A stretch of DNA of 64,000 bases from Fictibacillus terranigra (GCF_030412265.1 NZ_JAUHLN010000002.1:62001-126000), one strand, 5' to 3'. Shown: positions 17,939 to 27,661, numbered from the stretch's first letter. The notes: a model not told the origin generated them from the sequence alone. Translations and numbers: made by a program.

Positions 17939-19829
17939 GTGAAAATATCTTTTATCGGTGATACAGAAGATCTTAGTCAAGGGTTGGATATTCTTTGTCA
18001 GGAAATGAACATTGTTCGAAGCGATGATGGTTTTCCGATAAATGTGAAGCAAGCAACGGGACCGATTGAAGTAAGCTGCGGCCTGGGTGCCGGAAAAATC
18101 CGTTTTGATCAAAAATTTCATTTTTTTAGGGCCTTAGGCTTATGGATTCAAGAGTTTGAGAAGCATAAAGAGTTTCAGCTGCGGGAAGAACCGCAATTTA
18201 CGATGAACGGCGTCATGCTTGATACCTCTCGCAACGCTGTAATGAAAGTAGAGGGCATTCAAACCTTACTCCGGACTCCGGAAAATGGCACTAAGGGGAT
18301 TAAACGTCCTGATGATGTATACCGAAGATACGTTTACGGTCGAAAAATATCCCTATTTCGGCTATATGCGCGGAAGATATAGTGAAGAGGAATTACGGTT
18401 ATGCGACAGGTATGCCGATCATCTCGGGATCGAAATGTTTCCTTGTATTCAAACACTGGCTCATCTAACCGAGGCATTGAAATGGAATTTTGCTGCAAAT
18501 ATAAGAGATACGGCCGATATTTTGCTGGCAGGCAGAGATGAAACGTATGAGTTTATTGAAGAGTTACTGAAGGCTGCAACACGTCCTTATCGTTCCGATC
18601 GGATTCATATTGGCATGGATGAAGCTCACCAGCTTGGATTAGGAAAATATTTAGAGCTTAACGGGTATCACAAACGCTTCGACATTATGAACCAGCATTT
18701 GCAAAAGGTCGCTTCCATTGCTGAAAAGCTACATTTAAAACCGATGTTATGGAGTGATATGTATTTTAGGCTCGGTTCGGAAACGGGCAGTTACTACGAT
18801 TTAGAAGCCGATATTCCTGAAGATGTGATGGAGGCCATGCCAAAAAATGTTCAGCTTGTTTACTGGGATTATTACCATTCAGATGAGAATTTTTATCGGG
18901 AAATGATTCAAAAACATAAAACGTTTGGGTCTGATCCAATATTTGCAGGAGGAGTTTGGACGTGGAATGGGATTGCGCCAAACTATGGCAAGACCTTTGT
19001 GACGACGGATGCAGCACTAACCGTGTGTAAAGAAGAAGGGCTCCATGAAGTATTTGCCACCATGTGGGGTGATAACGGAGCTGAAACCCACCCGTTTTCT
19101 GGTTTAGCCGGTTTGCAGCTGTTTGCTGAACATGGATACGCCAAAGAGGTAGATCGGGAGCGGTTAGCTGAGCGATTCTCATTTTGCGTAGGAGGCAGGT
19201 TAGATGATTTTCTGCTGCTCACTGAATTGGACGAGACGCCTGGTGTTTCAAAAAACAATTTAAATGAAACACACCCTTCTAAATTCCTGTTATGGCAGGA
19301 CGTATTGATGGGCTTGTACGATGAAAATATCCGTTCATTGCCTATGAATAAACATTATTTAAAACTGGTTGGGCCACTTGAGCAGGCGAAGAAACGAAAC
19401 AGTCAGTGGGCCGATTTGTTTGGTTTTTATGTGCAACTGGCCCTTGTTTTAAGTGTAAAAGCAGAATTTGGCCTGAATTTAAAAGCTGCTTACGATCGAA
19501 ACGACAAACCCGAAATCCTCAGCTTGAAACAGCAGCTGCCAGGTCTGTATGCAAATATTGATAAACTTCGTAAAAGGCATCGGACAATATGGCTTTCGAC
19601 GAATAAGCCGTTTGGCTGGGAAGTGCTTGATATTCGGTATGGGGGCATTCTTTCCAGGCTTGAATCGGCTGAACATCGCTTACAGGAATGGATTGACGGA
19701 AAGATAGACAGGATAGAGGAATTACAAGAAGCGCGTCTTTATCATGATGCTCCTTGGCCGATGCCTAATGGGGCATTAGGAAGAAATTCTTATCACCGGA
19801 TTGTTACAGCAGGTGCCTTTTCTGGATAA
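17939..19829 (+). pseudogene. GH20 (GH20C-type) beta-N-acetylhexosaminidase, frameshifted
   Basis: Two frames together encode one cytoplasmic GH20 enzyme resembling pneumococcal GH20C. Frame A (GTG 17939, RBS AGAGGG) covers the N-terminal domain to NAVMKVEGIQTLLR; frame B continues with KMALRGLNVLMMYTED and runs to 19829. The catalytic pair is in RIHIGMDEAHQLG, and WSDMYFRLG, AGGVWTWNGIAP and TMWGDNGAETHPF are further family motifs. The break is an exact 7-bp tandem duplication (18268-18281); removing one copy restores a continuous frame of 627 residues. All downstream motifs are intact, so the lesion is recent, reversible or a sequencing artefact. Frame B alone could start internally but lacks the N-terminal domain. 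Confidence 0.88.
18268..18281 (+). repeat. 7-bp tandem duplication causing frameshift
   Basis: ACTCCGG occurs twice head to tail at 18268-18274 and 18275-18281. Deleting either copy gives the codons for TLLRKMALRGLNV and joins the two GH20 frames exactly. Confidence 0.92.
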
Positions 19830-19842
19830 GGAGTGAACCAGC

Positions 19843-21324
19843 ATGATCATAGCTATTGATATTGGTACTACCAATCTTAAAGTTGGACTTTATGGGGAGG
19901 ATGGTTCGATGGTGACATCATTGATCTCACCGATGAAACCATTCCTTCACAAAGACCAATTTACCTATTTTGACCCTGAAGTACTGTGGAAAAAGACTGC
20001 AGACCAAATCCTTGAGGTCGTCCGGCAAGCCGGGGACACCACTGTATACGCAATAGGAATTACGAGCATGGCGGAAAGCGGATTACTAGTAAACCGTAAG
20101 ACAGGTAAACCTTGCTCGTATATTATTCCCTGGTTTGAATCATGCTCGCTCCAACAGGCTAATTTTATTCAAGACAATATTGATCCTAAAGAGCACTTTT
20201 ATAAAACGGGTCTTCATTTGTCGTATAAATTTGGAATGTCAAAACTTCTCTGGCTGAGGGAAAGAGAACCTGAAATCATCGATGAACATGTGGTTTGGAT
20301 GTCGGTTTCCTCTTATATCGCGTATTGCTTAACAGGTAAAATCGCAGAAGAACGTACGCTCGCTGCCCGTACATTTGCCTACCGCATGGATAAACAGGAA
20401 TGGGACAACCCCTTTTTACGAAATTTTGGTTTGCGTTCTGAATTATTCCCGCAGGTAACTCATTGTCTGGAACCAGTGGGGTCAGTTACAACGGAAGTTT
20501 CCAATCTGGGGATTCACCAAAATATAAATGTATACCTTGCCGGGCATGATCACATATGTGCATCTCTAGCAGCCGGAGTAGCAGCCTCGGGTAAAGTATA
20601 CAATTCTATGGGTACAGCGGAAACATTAGTGGGTACGTTCGAACAGCGACGGTTACAACCATTAGACTATGATTCTAAGTTGTCGTTTGGCTTGCATCCT
20701 ATCGACCGTTTATATTTCTGGATGGGCGGACATTCGGCATCAGGCGGTTCTGTTGAGTGGATGCGGCAAATCCTTGGAGAGGGAAAGCTAACCTATGAAG
20801 AGGTCAATAGCCTATTAAAAAAAGCTCCTAATGATCCCACCGGTATTATTTATTTTCCTTATTTATCGGGCAGCGGTGCGCCATATCCGAATCCAGATAT
20901 GACAGCCGCTTTTATAGGCCTAATGAGGAAACATAACAAGTCTGATCTTTTAAAAGCGGTGTTAGAAGGCAATGCCTATCAAATGGAGATGATCCGTGAG
21001 GCAGCTGAAATCGCGACGGAAACACTGGTGAATGAAATGGTTGTGATTGGCGGTGGAGTTCATAATTCTCACTGGATTCAAGTGAAAGCGGATATATCAG
21101 GGATCGGCCTTATCCTTCCTGAGATACCTGAAGCGGCAATGAGGGGAGCAGCTTTGGTAGCGGCTACTGGGGAAGGGATTTATTCCTCATTAGAAGATGC
21201 GGTGTCACAAGCAAGGACTGACTTAAAACGTACCATCCAGCCCAATGATACACAGCATCTCATTTATGGCGCCCTTTATGAAAACAAATATAAGCCGTTG
21301 CGGAGAATGTTAGAAAACGGTTGA
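19843..21324 (+). CDS. FGGY-family carbohydrate kinase
   Basis: A 493-residue FGGY kinase (xylulokinase/gluconokinase-like). N-terminal MIIAIDIGTTNLKVGLYGED is the phosphate-1 motif, AGHDHICASLAAGVAASGK the inter-domain hinge and active-site region, and VIGGGVHNSHWIQVKADISG the C-terminal adenosine motif. ATG 19843 follows AAGGAGTG. It closes the glycan locus and gives it three kinases of different folds (DUF1537, ROK, FGGY). Substrate could be a ketose or sugar acid; not readable. Confidence 0.88.
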   Translation: MIIAIDIGTTNLKVGLYGEDGSMVTSLISPMKPFLHKDQFTYFDPEVLWKKTADQILEVVRQAGDTTVYAIGITSMAESGLLVNRKTGKPCSYIIPWFESCSLQQANFIQDNIDPKEHFYKTGLHLSYKFGMSKLLWLREREPEIIDEHVVWMSVSSYIAYCLTGKIAEERTLAARTFAYRMDKQEWDNPFLRNFGLRSELFPQVTHCLEPVGSVTTEVSNLGIHQNINVYLAGHDHICASLAAGVAASGKVYNSMGTAETLVGTFEQRRLQPLDYDSKLSFGLHPIDRLYFWMGGHSASGGSVEWMRQILGEGKLTYEEVNSLLKKAPNDPTGIIYFPYLSGSGAPYPNPDMTAAFIGLMRKHNKSDLLKAVLEGNAYQMEMIREAAEIATETLVNEMVVIGGGVHNSHWIQVKADISGIGLILPEIPEAAMRGAALVAATGEGIYSSLEDAVSQARTDLKRTIQPNDTQHLIYGALYENKYKPLRRMLENG

Positions 21325-22097
21325 ATTCCAGGATCCAACTATCGTTTTAAGAGGAAAGGACTCTACGAAAGTTTCTTGCCATTTAATTACCGAAATGCAA
21401 GGGTGGGCAGTGGCAATCCCCTATGAGAGGGGTTGATATTGTCTGTCTTATTTAGGTTAGCTCAATATTAGAACTATTTTTTGTTATACAAACAGTTGCG
21501 TTTATTAAATAAGCGAATAAAACAGGAAGAATAAAAAACGGACCAAAATCTCGAACAAAATAATTTAAAAAGATATGAAATATTTTAAAAACCAATAAAG
21601 TAAAAAAGTCGATTTAATAGTATTTCATACATATTTTAATAAAGACAAAAAGGATGAGATATGTTCCGCACACATGTCCAACAACGAGAATGAAAATAAA
21701 TGAGCAGCAAATATTTATGGCTGCTCATATTTATGTTATTTGATTAGATCATAAACTGACCTTTTTGAATTATAGTTTTTGATATGAGTTTTGGAAAACA
21801 AATTATATAAAACTAAATGAAAAAGAAACTATCATTTTTCGTTTCTTATGAACGGTGGTTTTTGGTAGAAACTGCTGTTAAATCACGTCTTTTTCTGCTT
21901 TTATAGAGTTCTCTTGTAAATAGCTGGATGACGTGGAAGGGATCGGCTGCCATCTTTGTATTCGGGCCAGACTACCCTGAGCCTTGGAATATACAAGAAC
22001 ATTTGTAGCTGAACCACTATTAAACCCCATAAAAATTAATACCCAGCGGTTCAGTATCATAAAGAGTTGTTAAAGAAATAATCTGTTTTGTTTGTAT
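21325..22097. other. AT-rich intergenic region with hairpin
   Basis: No gene is supported here except the transposase remnant listed separately. A 9-bp hairpin (21700-21708 ATGAGCAGC with 21720-21728 GCTGCTCAT) is followed by TATTTATGTTATTT and may terminate the FGGY transcript, though the U-tract is poor. Confidence 0.4.
21860..22020 (-). pseudogene. ISL3-family transposase remnant
   Basis: On the - strand one frame reads PNTKMAADPFHVIQLFTREL followed by YKSRKRRD, matching the region of ISL3 transposases usually written FPNAxIVADRFHxVQLxNRALxxxR. A second frame just upstream, MFLYIPRLRVVWPE, resembles the preceding IDMYxPYxxLxKxxFP stretch. Both are out of frame with each other and no ends or inverted repeats are obvious, so only a decayed core remains. 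Confidence 0.5.
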
Positions 22098-22122
22098 CCT
22101 GGTCTTTTAGATCAGGTTTTTT
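22098..22122 (+). terminator. rho-independent terminator
   Basis: CCTGGTC (22098-22104), loop TTTTA, GATCAGG (22110-22116), then TTTTTT. A compact 7-bp stem with a full U-tract separates the glycan locus from the dehydratase operon. Confidence 0.8.
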
Positions 22123-22325
22123 GCGCTCTATAGGACAAATGGGATAGGTGAAATGATGCGTGCAAATTTAACAAGCATAAAATAACAGTTGTCCTTAATG
22201 AAAAGTATAGAAAGTGCTAATGAAGGTAAAAAATCTCCAGAGACTAATAATTGTCAGAAAATTATAATAGATACCAGTTGGAAAGTTTTCATTCTTAATC
22301 ACGTATTGAAAAGAGGGATCATTCC

Positions 22326-23993
22326 ATGCAGCGTTCAAAACGATTTGAAATCTTGGAACAAAGACCTGTGAATAATGATGGATTTGTTACAGAATGGCCC
22401 GAGATGGGGTTTGTTGCGATGTCCAGCCCAAATGATCCAAAGCCTTCAGTGAAAGTAATGAATGGCAGGATTGTAGAGTTGGATGGGAAACAGCGTGAAG
22501 AGTTCGATATGCTGGACCAATTTATCGCTGATTACACGATTGATGCGAGTGTGACTGAAAAAGTTGTGGCTATGGATAGTGTAGAAATTGCCCGTAAGCT
22601 TGTCGACATCAATGTGTCCCGGGGAGAGGTTCTGGATTTGACCAGGGGAATGAGCCCTGCAAAAGTGCTCGAAGTTCTCAACCATATGAATGTTGTGGAA
22701 ATGATGATGGCCCTGCAGAAAATGAGGGCAAGGAAAACACCAGCAAATCAATGCCATGTAACCAATGTAAGGGATAACCCTGTCCTGATGGCCGCAGATG
22801 CGGCGGAAGCGGGGATTTATGGATTTGATGAGCAGGAAACAACAGTCGGGGTTGTAAGGTACGCACCGTTTAATGCTTTGGCTCTGCTTGTAGGATCTCA
22901 AACTGCCAGGATGGGAATCTTAACCCAGGATTCATTGGAGGAAGCGACGGAGCTGAGACTGGCAATGCTTGGGCTGACTTCGTACGCGGAAACGATTTCT
23001 ATTTACGGCACAGAGCCTGTTTTCATTGACGGAGATGATACACCGTGGTCTAAATCATTTTTAGCATCTGCATACGCATCCCGCGGAGCCAAGATGCGGT
23101 TTACCTCCGGAACCGGGTCAGAGGTGCAGATGGCCGGGGCTGAAGGAAAGTCCATGCTTTACTTGGAAATTCGCTGCATCATGATGGCAAAAGGGGCAGG
23201 CGTTCAGGGACTGCAAAACGGTTCCATCAGCTGTATCGGAATTCCGGCGTCCGTGCCGAGCGGGCTTCGCGCGGTTTTGGCGGAAAATCTTGCTACGACC
23301 TTGTTTGACATGGAAGTTGCTTCCGGGAATGACCAAACCTTTTCACATTCAGAAATCAGGCGGAGTGCAAAAATGCTTACGCAAATGCTGCCTGGTACAG
23401 ATTTTATTTTCTCCGGATTTAGTGCCGTGCCAAATAACGAAGATATGTTTGCGGGATCGAATATGGATTCCAGCGACCTCGATGATTATTTGATTATTCA
23501 GCGGGACATGATGGTCGACGGCGGCTTAAAGCCGGTGGATGAAGAAACCGTTATCGAAGCACGTTATCAGGCAGCCAAAGCGATGCAGGCCATTTTTGAA
23601 GAATTGGGATTCCCCGTGATTACAGATGAAGAGGTTGAAGCGGCTACTTATGCAAATAGCAGTGATGATATGCCGCAGCGGAATGTGGTGGAAGATTTAA
23701 AGGCTGCCGAACGGATCATACGCGATGGCATTTCCGGTTTTGATGTCGCAATGATTTTGGCCAAACGTGGATACCGCCAGACGTCTGAACGGATCTTTAA
23801 TATGCTGAAGCAACGGGTGGCAGGTGATTATTTGCATACATCCGCCATAATAAACGGTGACAATGAAGTGATAAGCGCGGTAAATGATGAGAACGATTAC
23901 ATGGGACCTGGCACAGGCTACCGGTTAAGCGAAAAAAGATGGGAAGAAATTAAAGGAATCCGCCAAGCCATCAGCCCGAAGGATTTTGATTAG
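22326..23993 (+). CDS. pduC: B12-dependent propanediol/glycerol dehydratase, large subunit
   Basis: A 555-residue catalytic subunit of coenzyme-B12-dependent diol or glycerol dehydratase, which turns 1,2-propanediol into propionaldehyde or glycerol into 3-hydroxypropionaldehyde by a radical mechanism. The start MQRSKRFEILEQRPVNNDGF, the stretch NVVEMMMALQKMRARKTPANQ and the substrate/potassium-site region FTSGTGSEVQMAGAEGKSM are typical of the family. ATG 22326 has a modest GAGGGA ribosome site. The next two genes are the medium and small subunits. Diol versus glycerol preference cannot be decided here, so the pdu name is a family label (dhaB is the alternative). Confidence 0.93.
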   Translation: MQRSKRFEILEQRPVNNDGFVTEWPEMGFVAMSSPNDPKPSVKVMNGRIVELDGKQREEFDMLDQFIADYTIDASVTEKVVAMDSVEIARKLVDINVSRGEVLDLTRGMSPAKVLEVLNHMNVVEMMMALQKMRARKTPANQCHVTNVRDNPVLMAADAAEAGIYGFDEQETTVGVVRYAPFNALALLVGSQTARMGILTQDSLEEATELRLAMLGLTSYAETISIYGTEPVFIDGDDTPWSKSFLASAYASRGAKMRFTSGTGSEVQMAGAEGKSMLYLEIRCIMMAKGAGVQGLQNGSISCIGIPASVPSGLRAVLAENLATTLFDMEVASGNDQTFSHSEIRRSAKMLTQMLPGTDFIFSGFSAVPNNEDMFAGSNMDSSDLDDYLIIQRDMMVDGGLKPVDEETVIEARYQAAKAMQAIFEELGFPVITDEEVEAATYANSSDDMPQRNVVEDLKAAERIIRDGISGFDVAMILAKRGYRQTSERIFNMLKQRVAGDYLHTSAIINGDNEVISAVNDENDYMGPGTGYRLSEKRWEEIKGIRQAISPKDFD

Positions 23994-24008
23994 AGGAGAG
24001 GAGTCCAT

Positions 24009-24587
24009 ATGACGACAGCAGCTTTTTCAATAGAAATGAAACTGGCAGAAATCGGTCCCGCCACAAAAGGAACGAATCCAAGAGAAGTGGTTGTGGCCAT
24101 AGCTCCTGCTTTTGGAAAAGAAATGAACAAAACGATTGTAAAGGTGGATCACGCCTTGGTCCTTCGCGAAATCCTTTCCGGAATTGAAGAGCAGGGAGCC
24201 GTCCCACGGGTCATCCGAAGCTTGCGCACGGCAGATTTGGCATTCATGGCCCATGGGGCAGCCAAAATGAGCGGGTCAGGAATCGGTATTGGCCTCCAGT
24301 CCAGGGGAACGACAGTCATCCATCAAAGGGATTTGGATCCATTGAGTAATCTGGAGCTATTTCCCCAATCCCCGTTAATTACTTTGGAAACATACCGGGC
24401 GATTGGAAGGAATGCTGCGATGTACGCCCTGGGAGAAAGCCCGAGCCCAGTACCTGTAGTAAATGATCAAATGGCCAGGCCGAAATACCAGGCTGCTGCG
24501 GCGCTGCTTTATTTGAAGGAGTGCCAGTCGCGTGTGGCGGAGGCGAAGCCGGTCGAACTGAAAGCAGAATTTATCATAAAAGACTAG
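24009..24587 (+). CDS. pduD: diol/glycerol dehydratase, medium subunit
   Basis: A 192-residue medium subunit. GTNPREVVVAIAPAFG and RVIRSLRTADLAFMAHGAAK are recognisable, followed by SGIGIGLQSRGTTVIHQRDL, which contributes to cobalamin binding. It is close in length to soluble glycerol dehydratase beta subunits (about 194) and lacks the ~30-residue N-terminal extension that directs PduD into microcompartments. That agrees with the absence of shell-protein genes. RBS GGAGAGGAG lies upstream of ATG 24009. Confidence 0.92.
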   Translation: MTTAAFSIEMKLAEIGPATKGTNPREVVVAIAPAFGKEMNKTIVKVDHALVLREILSGIEEQGAVPRVIRSLRTADLAFMAHGAAKMSGSGIGIGLQSRGTTVIHQRDLDPLSNLELFPQSPLITLETYRAIGRNAAMYALGESPSPVPVVNDQMARPKYQAAAALLYLKECQSRVAEAKPVELKAEFIIKD

Positions 24588-24600
24588 GAGGGTAAAACCG

Positions 24601-25041
24601 ATGGAAAAGTCGATTCAAGAAAGGAAATTAACCAAAAAAGATTATCCGCTTGGTTCAAAGAGTCCTGATTTATTGTATACTCCTACCCAGAAGTCTTATA
24701 ACAACTTAACATTGGATGCTGCTTTAAATGGAGAAGTGACCGGGGCAGATTTACGGATTAGCCCCAAAACCCTTGAAATGCATGCCGATATCAGTGAAAG
24801 CCTGGGAAGAAATCAATTATCGAAAAACTTCCGCCGCGCAGCTGAAATGATCAACATCTCGGATGCTCGCATTTTGGAAATCTACAACGCGCTCCGCCCG
24901 AACCGTTCCACGAAGGATGAGCTTTTGGCGATAGCCGATGAATTGGAAAACGAGTATGGCGCAACAGAGAATGCCGGTCTGATTCGGGAAGCTGCGGATG
25001 TATATGAACGGCGCGGTAGATTGAAACAAATTGAGGAATGA
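24601..25041 (+). CDS. pduE: diol/glycerol dehydratase, small subunit
   Basis: A 146-residue small subunit, again short like DhaE rather than microcompartment PduE. It begins MEKSIQERKLTKKDYPLGSK and contains SLGRNQLSKNFRRAAEMINI, the conserved core. AGGAGGGT precedes the ATG by about eight bases. Together with the two preceding genes it forms the (alpha-beta-gamma)2 holoenzyme. Confidence 0.92.
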   Translation: MEKSIQERKLTKKDYPLGSKSPDLLYTPTQKSYNNLTLDAALNGEVTGADLRISPKTLEMHADISESLGRNQLSKNFRRAAEMINISDARILEIYNALRPNRSTKDELLAIADELENEYGATENAGLIREAADVYERRGRLKQIEE

Positions 25042-25043
25042 AA

Positions 25044-26882
25044 ATGGCAACCAAAATTCTGGCTGGAGTGGACATAGGCAATTCATCGACCGAGGTAGCG
25101 ATTGCTAAAGTTGTAGATGAGAAGGCAAACTTTCTGTCCGAGCATTTAGTAAAAACAACAGGCATAAAAGGGACGGTTGATAATGTCAAGGGAATCGGAA
25201 TGGCATTGAGGGAAGCCGCCAAAAAAGCGGACATCCAGATACTGGATATAGACATCATCAGATTGAATGACGCCGTCCCGGTTATCGGCGACCTGGCAAT
25301 GGATTTAATCAGCGAAACGATCATTACCGAGTCTTCAATGATCGGACATAATCCCGATACACCGGGAGGAGCAGGGTTAGGTGTCGGCATTACCGTTTTA
25401 GTCGATCAAATGTTTGATGCAGCTGTCCGTGGGCTGGATTATATTGTCGTAATCCCTAAACCATTCGATTATGAGTGGGCTGCCCACTGGATCAATAAGG
25501 CTGAAAAGGATGGAATATCGATTACCGGCGCAATTGTGCAAAAAGATGATGGTGTGTTGATTCATAACCGCCTGCACAAACCAATCCCCATTGTCGATGA
25601 GGTTTCTTTAATTGAAAAAGTCCCTCTCGGTAAAATGGCCGCGATTGAAGTCGCTTTACCGGGGCATGTCATTCGAACCCTTAGCAATCCATACGGCCTG
25701 TCCACCGTATTTCAACTAAATCCTGAACAGACCAAACAAATTGCCCTGGTAGCGAAGGCATTGGTCGGCAATCGTTCAGCCGTTGTGATCCGGACACCGC
25801 AGGGAGAGGTTGTTGAACGGAAAATTGAAGCCGGCCGGATTAAATTGGCAGGAACCAATAACAAGCAGCTCGAAGTTTCCATTAATGATGGAGCAGGAGA
25901 GATTATGAGGACCTATGATAATTTGGGGGATCTTCTTGACGTGAAAGGGGAAACAGGCACGAATGTCGGGGGTATGTTTAACGGGCTGCGCCATGATTTA
26001 GCCGAGCTTACAGGCCAATCGCCAAATGAAATAAAAATCTCTGATTTTTTGGCTGTTGACGCCATTATACCAACCTCCATAAGCGGGTCGATGGCTGGTG
26101 AGCTTTCCATGGAAAGCGGGGTAGCCTTGGCTTCCATGGTGAAAACAAATAAAGTCCCGGTTCAGAAAGTCGCCGCTTTATTGGAACAGGAACTTGGCGT
26201 GCGGGTTGAGATTGGTGGAATTGAAGCGGAAATGGCGATCCTCGGCTCCCTGACAACTCCTGGTACGAGAAAGCCAATCGTCATTCTCGATATGGGCGGT
26301 GGTTCAACCGATGCGGCAATGATGAATGAAACGGGAAAAATCACCTCCAGCCATTTAGCGGGAGCCGGGGACATGGTAACGATGCTGATCAATTCAGAGC
26401 TTGCGTTAGGGGACAAGGAACTCGCGGAAAGAATAAAAAAGAATCCCCTGGGGAAAGTGATGAGTTTATTTCATATGCAGTTGGAGGATGGAACCATTTT
26501 ATTTTCTGAAACACCTTTCCCTCCTCATACTTTTGGGAAGGTAGTCATCCGGGAAGAAAGCGGTTTAACCCCTTTAACCATCAAAGCGTCCATGGACAAA
26601 ATCAGGGATATCCGCCGCAGTGCCAAGCGAAGGGTATTTGTTACAAATGTGCTTCGGGCGCTTAAGCGCGTAGTTCCAACAGGCAATTTAAAACACTTAT
26701 CCTTTGTTGTTATGGTGGGAGGTTCAGCTCTTGACTTTGAAATCCCGCAAATGCTCACTGAAGAACTTGGCAAATACGGAATTGTCGCCGGTTTTGCCAA
26801 TATCCGTGGAACGGAAGGGCCAAGAAATGCAGTGGCCACCGGGCTGGTCCTGTCTTCGGTAAAAGAAGAGGTTTTAAAATGA
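25044..26882 (+). CDS. pduG: dehydratase reactivase, large subunit (DdrA/PduG/DhaF)
   Basis: A 612-residue Hsp70/actin-fold chaperone that swaps damaged cobalamin out of the inactivated dehydratase using ATP. N-terminal ILAGVDIGNSSTEVAIAKV and the second nucleotide motif VILDMGGGSTDAAMMNE are visible, and DAIIPTSISGSMAGELSMES is a family signature. ATG 25044 lies seven bases from GAGG; ATG 25038, overlapping the previous stop, is the alternative. The stop overlaps the next gene's ATG. Confidence 0.9.
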   Translation: MATKILAGVDIGNSSTEVAIAKVVDEKANFLSEHLVKTTGIKGTVDNVKGIGMALREAAKKADIQILDIDIIRLNDAVPVIGDLAMDLISETIITESSMIGHNPDTPGGAGLGVGITVLVDQMFDAAVRGLDYIVVIPKPFDYEWAAHWINKAEKDGISITGAIVQKDDGVLIHNRLHKPIPIVDEVSLIEKVPLGKMAAIEVALPGHVIRTLSNPYGLSTVFQLNPEQTKQIALVAKALVGNRSAVVIRTPQGEVVERKIEAGRIKLAGTNNKQLEVSINDGAGEIMRTYDNLGDLLDVKGETGTNVGGMFNGLRHDLAELTGQSPNEIKISDFLAVDAIIPTSISGSMAGELSMESGVALASMVKTNKVPVQKVAALLEQELGVRVEIGGIEAEMAILGSLTTPGTRKPIVILDMGGGSTDAAMMNETGKITSSHLAGAGDMVTMLINSELALGDKELAERIKKNPLGKVMSLFHMQLEDGTILFSETPFPPHTFGKVVIREESGLTPLTIKASMDKIRDIRRSAKRRVFVTNVLRALKRVVPTGNLKHLSFVVMVGGSALDFEIPQMLTEELGKYGIVAGFANIRGTEGPRNAVATGLVLSSVKEEVLK

Positions 26883-27211
26883 GTATACGGGCCATTTACA
26901 TTCCGATTTTATATAACAGCCATCTTGACCCTATAAAGCTTAGGGTCGTTTGCTGCGGGTTGGAAGAAGAAGGGGTCCCATTTTTACTTCAAGGGAGGGA
27001 AGATCAGAAAAACTATATTGAATTGGGTGCAGATGCAGCGGCCATGTCCCCGTTACAGGTTGGAATTGGCATTGATCAAGAAGGAAAGGTGTGTGTTCAT
27101 CACGAAAAGTTAAAACAAGAAACGCCGTATTTGGAGGATACTCTACAAAACGCCAGGAGTATGGGCCAGAATGCAGCCCGGTTGGTAAAAGGATTGCCGT
27201 TATCTTTATAA
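26879..27211 (+). CDS. pduH: dehydratase reactivase, small subunit (DdrB/PduH)
   Basis: A 110-residue protein starting in an ATGA overlap with the large reactivase subunit. It has the DdrB fold signature, with VCCGLEEEGVPFLL near the N-terminus and AADAAAMSPLQVGIGIDQEG in the middle. It is the partner that displaces the dehydratase medium subunit during reactivation. Length is usual for the family. Confidence 0.88.
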   Translation: MSIRAIYIPILYNSHLDPIKLRVVCCGLEEEGVPFLLQGREDQKNYIELGADAAAMSPLQVGIGIDQEGKVCVHHEKLKQETPYLEDTLQNARSMGQNAARLVKGLPLSL

Positions 27212-27229
27212 ATGGAAGGGATGGACGAG

Positions 27230-27661
27230 ATGGGGAAAATCAATTTGGAATTAGCGAAAACTCTGATTGAAAGTGCCGAAAAGAAAGCCAGGGAAATCCA
27301 AGTGCCTATGGTCATCAGCATCGTCGATAAAGGCGGGAATTTCGTTGCATGCCACAGAATGGACGAGGCCTTGCTGGTTAGTGTGGATATCGCCCAAAAC
27401 AAAGCTTGGACATCGGTTGCCATGAAAATGCCAACCGCCAATCTGGCGGAAGCGGCAGGGGTCGGAAAAAGCCTTTATGGAATTAATACCACGAATAATG
27501 GCCGGGTGGTCGTGTTTGGCGGGGGAATCCCTTTGCGCCAAAACGGGGAAATCATTGGCGCAATCGGAGTAAGCGGCGGTTCGGTTAAAGAAGATATCCA
27601 AGTGGCCCAGGCAGGTGTTGACAGTTTAGTAAATTCAGCATTAACCGTAAGCAATACTTGA
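27230..27661 (+). CDS. HbpS/GlcG/PduO-C-like heme-binding family protein
   Basis: A 143-residue protein of the HbpS/GlcG (DUF336) family: LIESAEKKAREIQVPMVISI, then GGNFVACHRMDEALL and VVVFGGGIPLRQNGEIIGAI. ATG 27230 has GGAAGGG ten bases upstream; ATG 27212, directly after the previous stop, lacks a ribosome site. Related domains form the C-terminus of PduO cobalamin adenosyltransferase and bind heme or cobalamin-like ligands. In this operon it may assist cofactor handling; no separate adenosyltransferase is in the window. It ends the dehydratase operon. Confidence 0.82.
   Translation: MGKINLELAKTLIESAEKKAREIQVPMVISIVDKGGNFVACHRMDEALLVSVDIAQNKAWTSVAMKMPTANLAEAAGVGKSLYGINTTNNGRVVVFGGGIPLRQNGEIIGAIGVSGGSVKEDIQVAQAGVDSLVNSALTVSNT

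Noticed and set aside
17939-18382. Stand-alone 147-codon gene
   Set aside because: It is the N-terminal part of the GH20 enzyme; its last ~50 codons are out-of-frame sequence after the 7-bp duplication.
22326-27661. Bacterial microcompartment (pdu) operon
   Set aside because: No shell-protein genes, and subunits lack encapsulation extensions; only the dehydratase and reactivase part exists.
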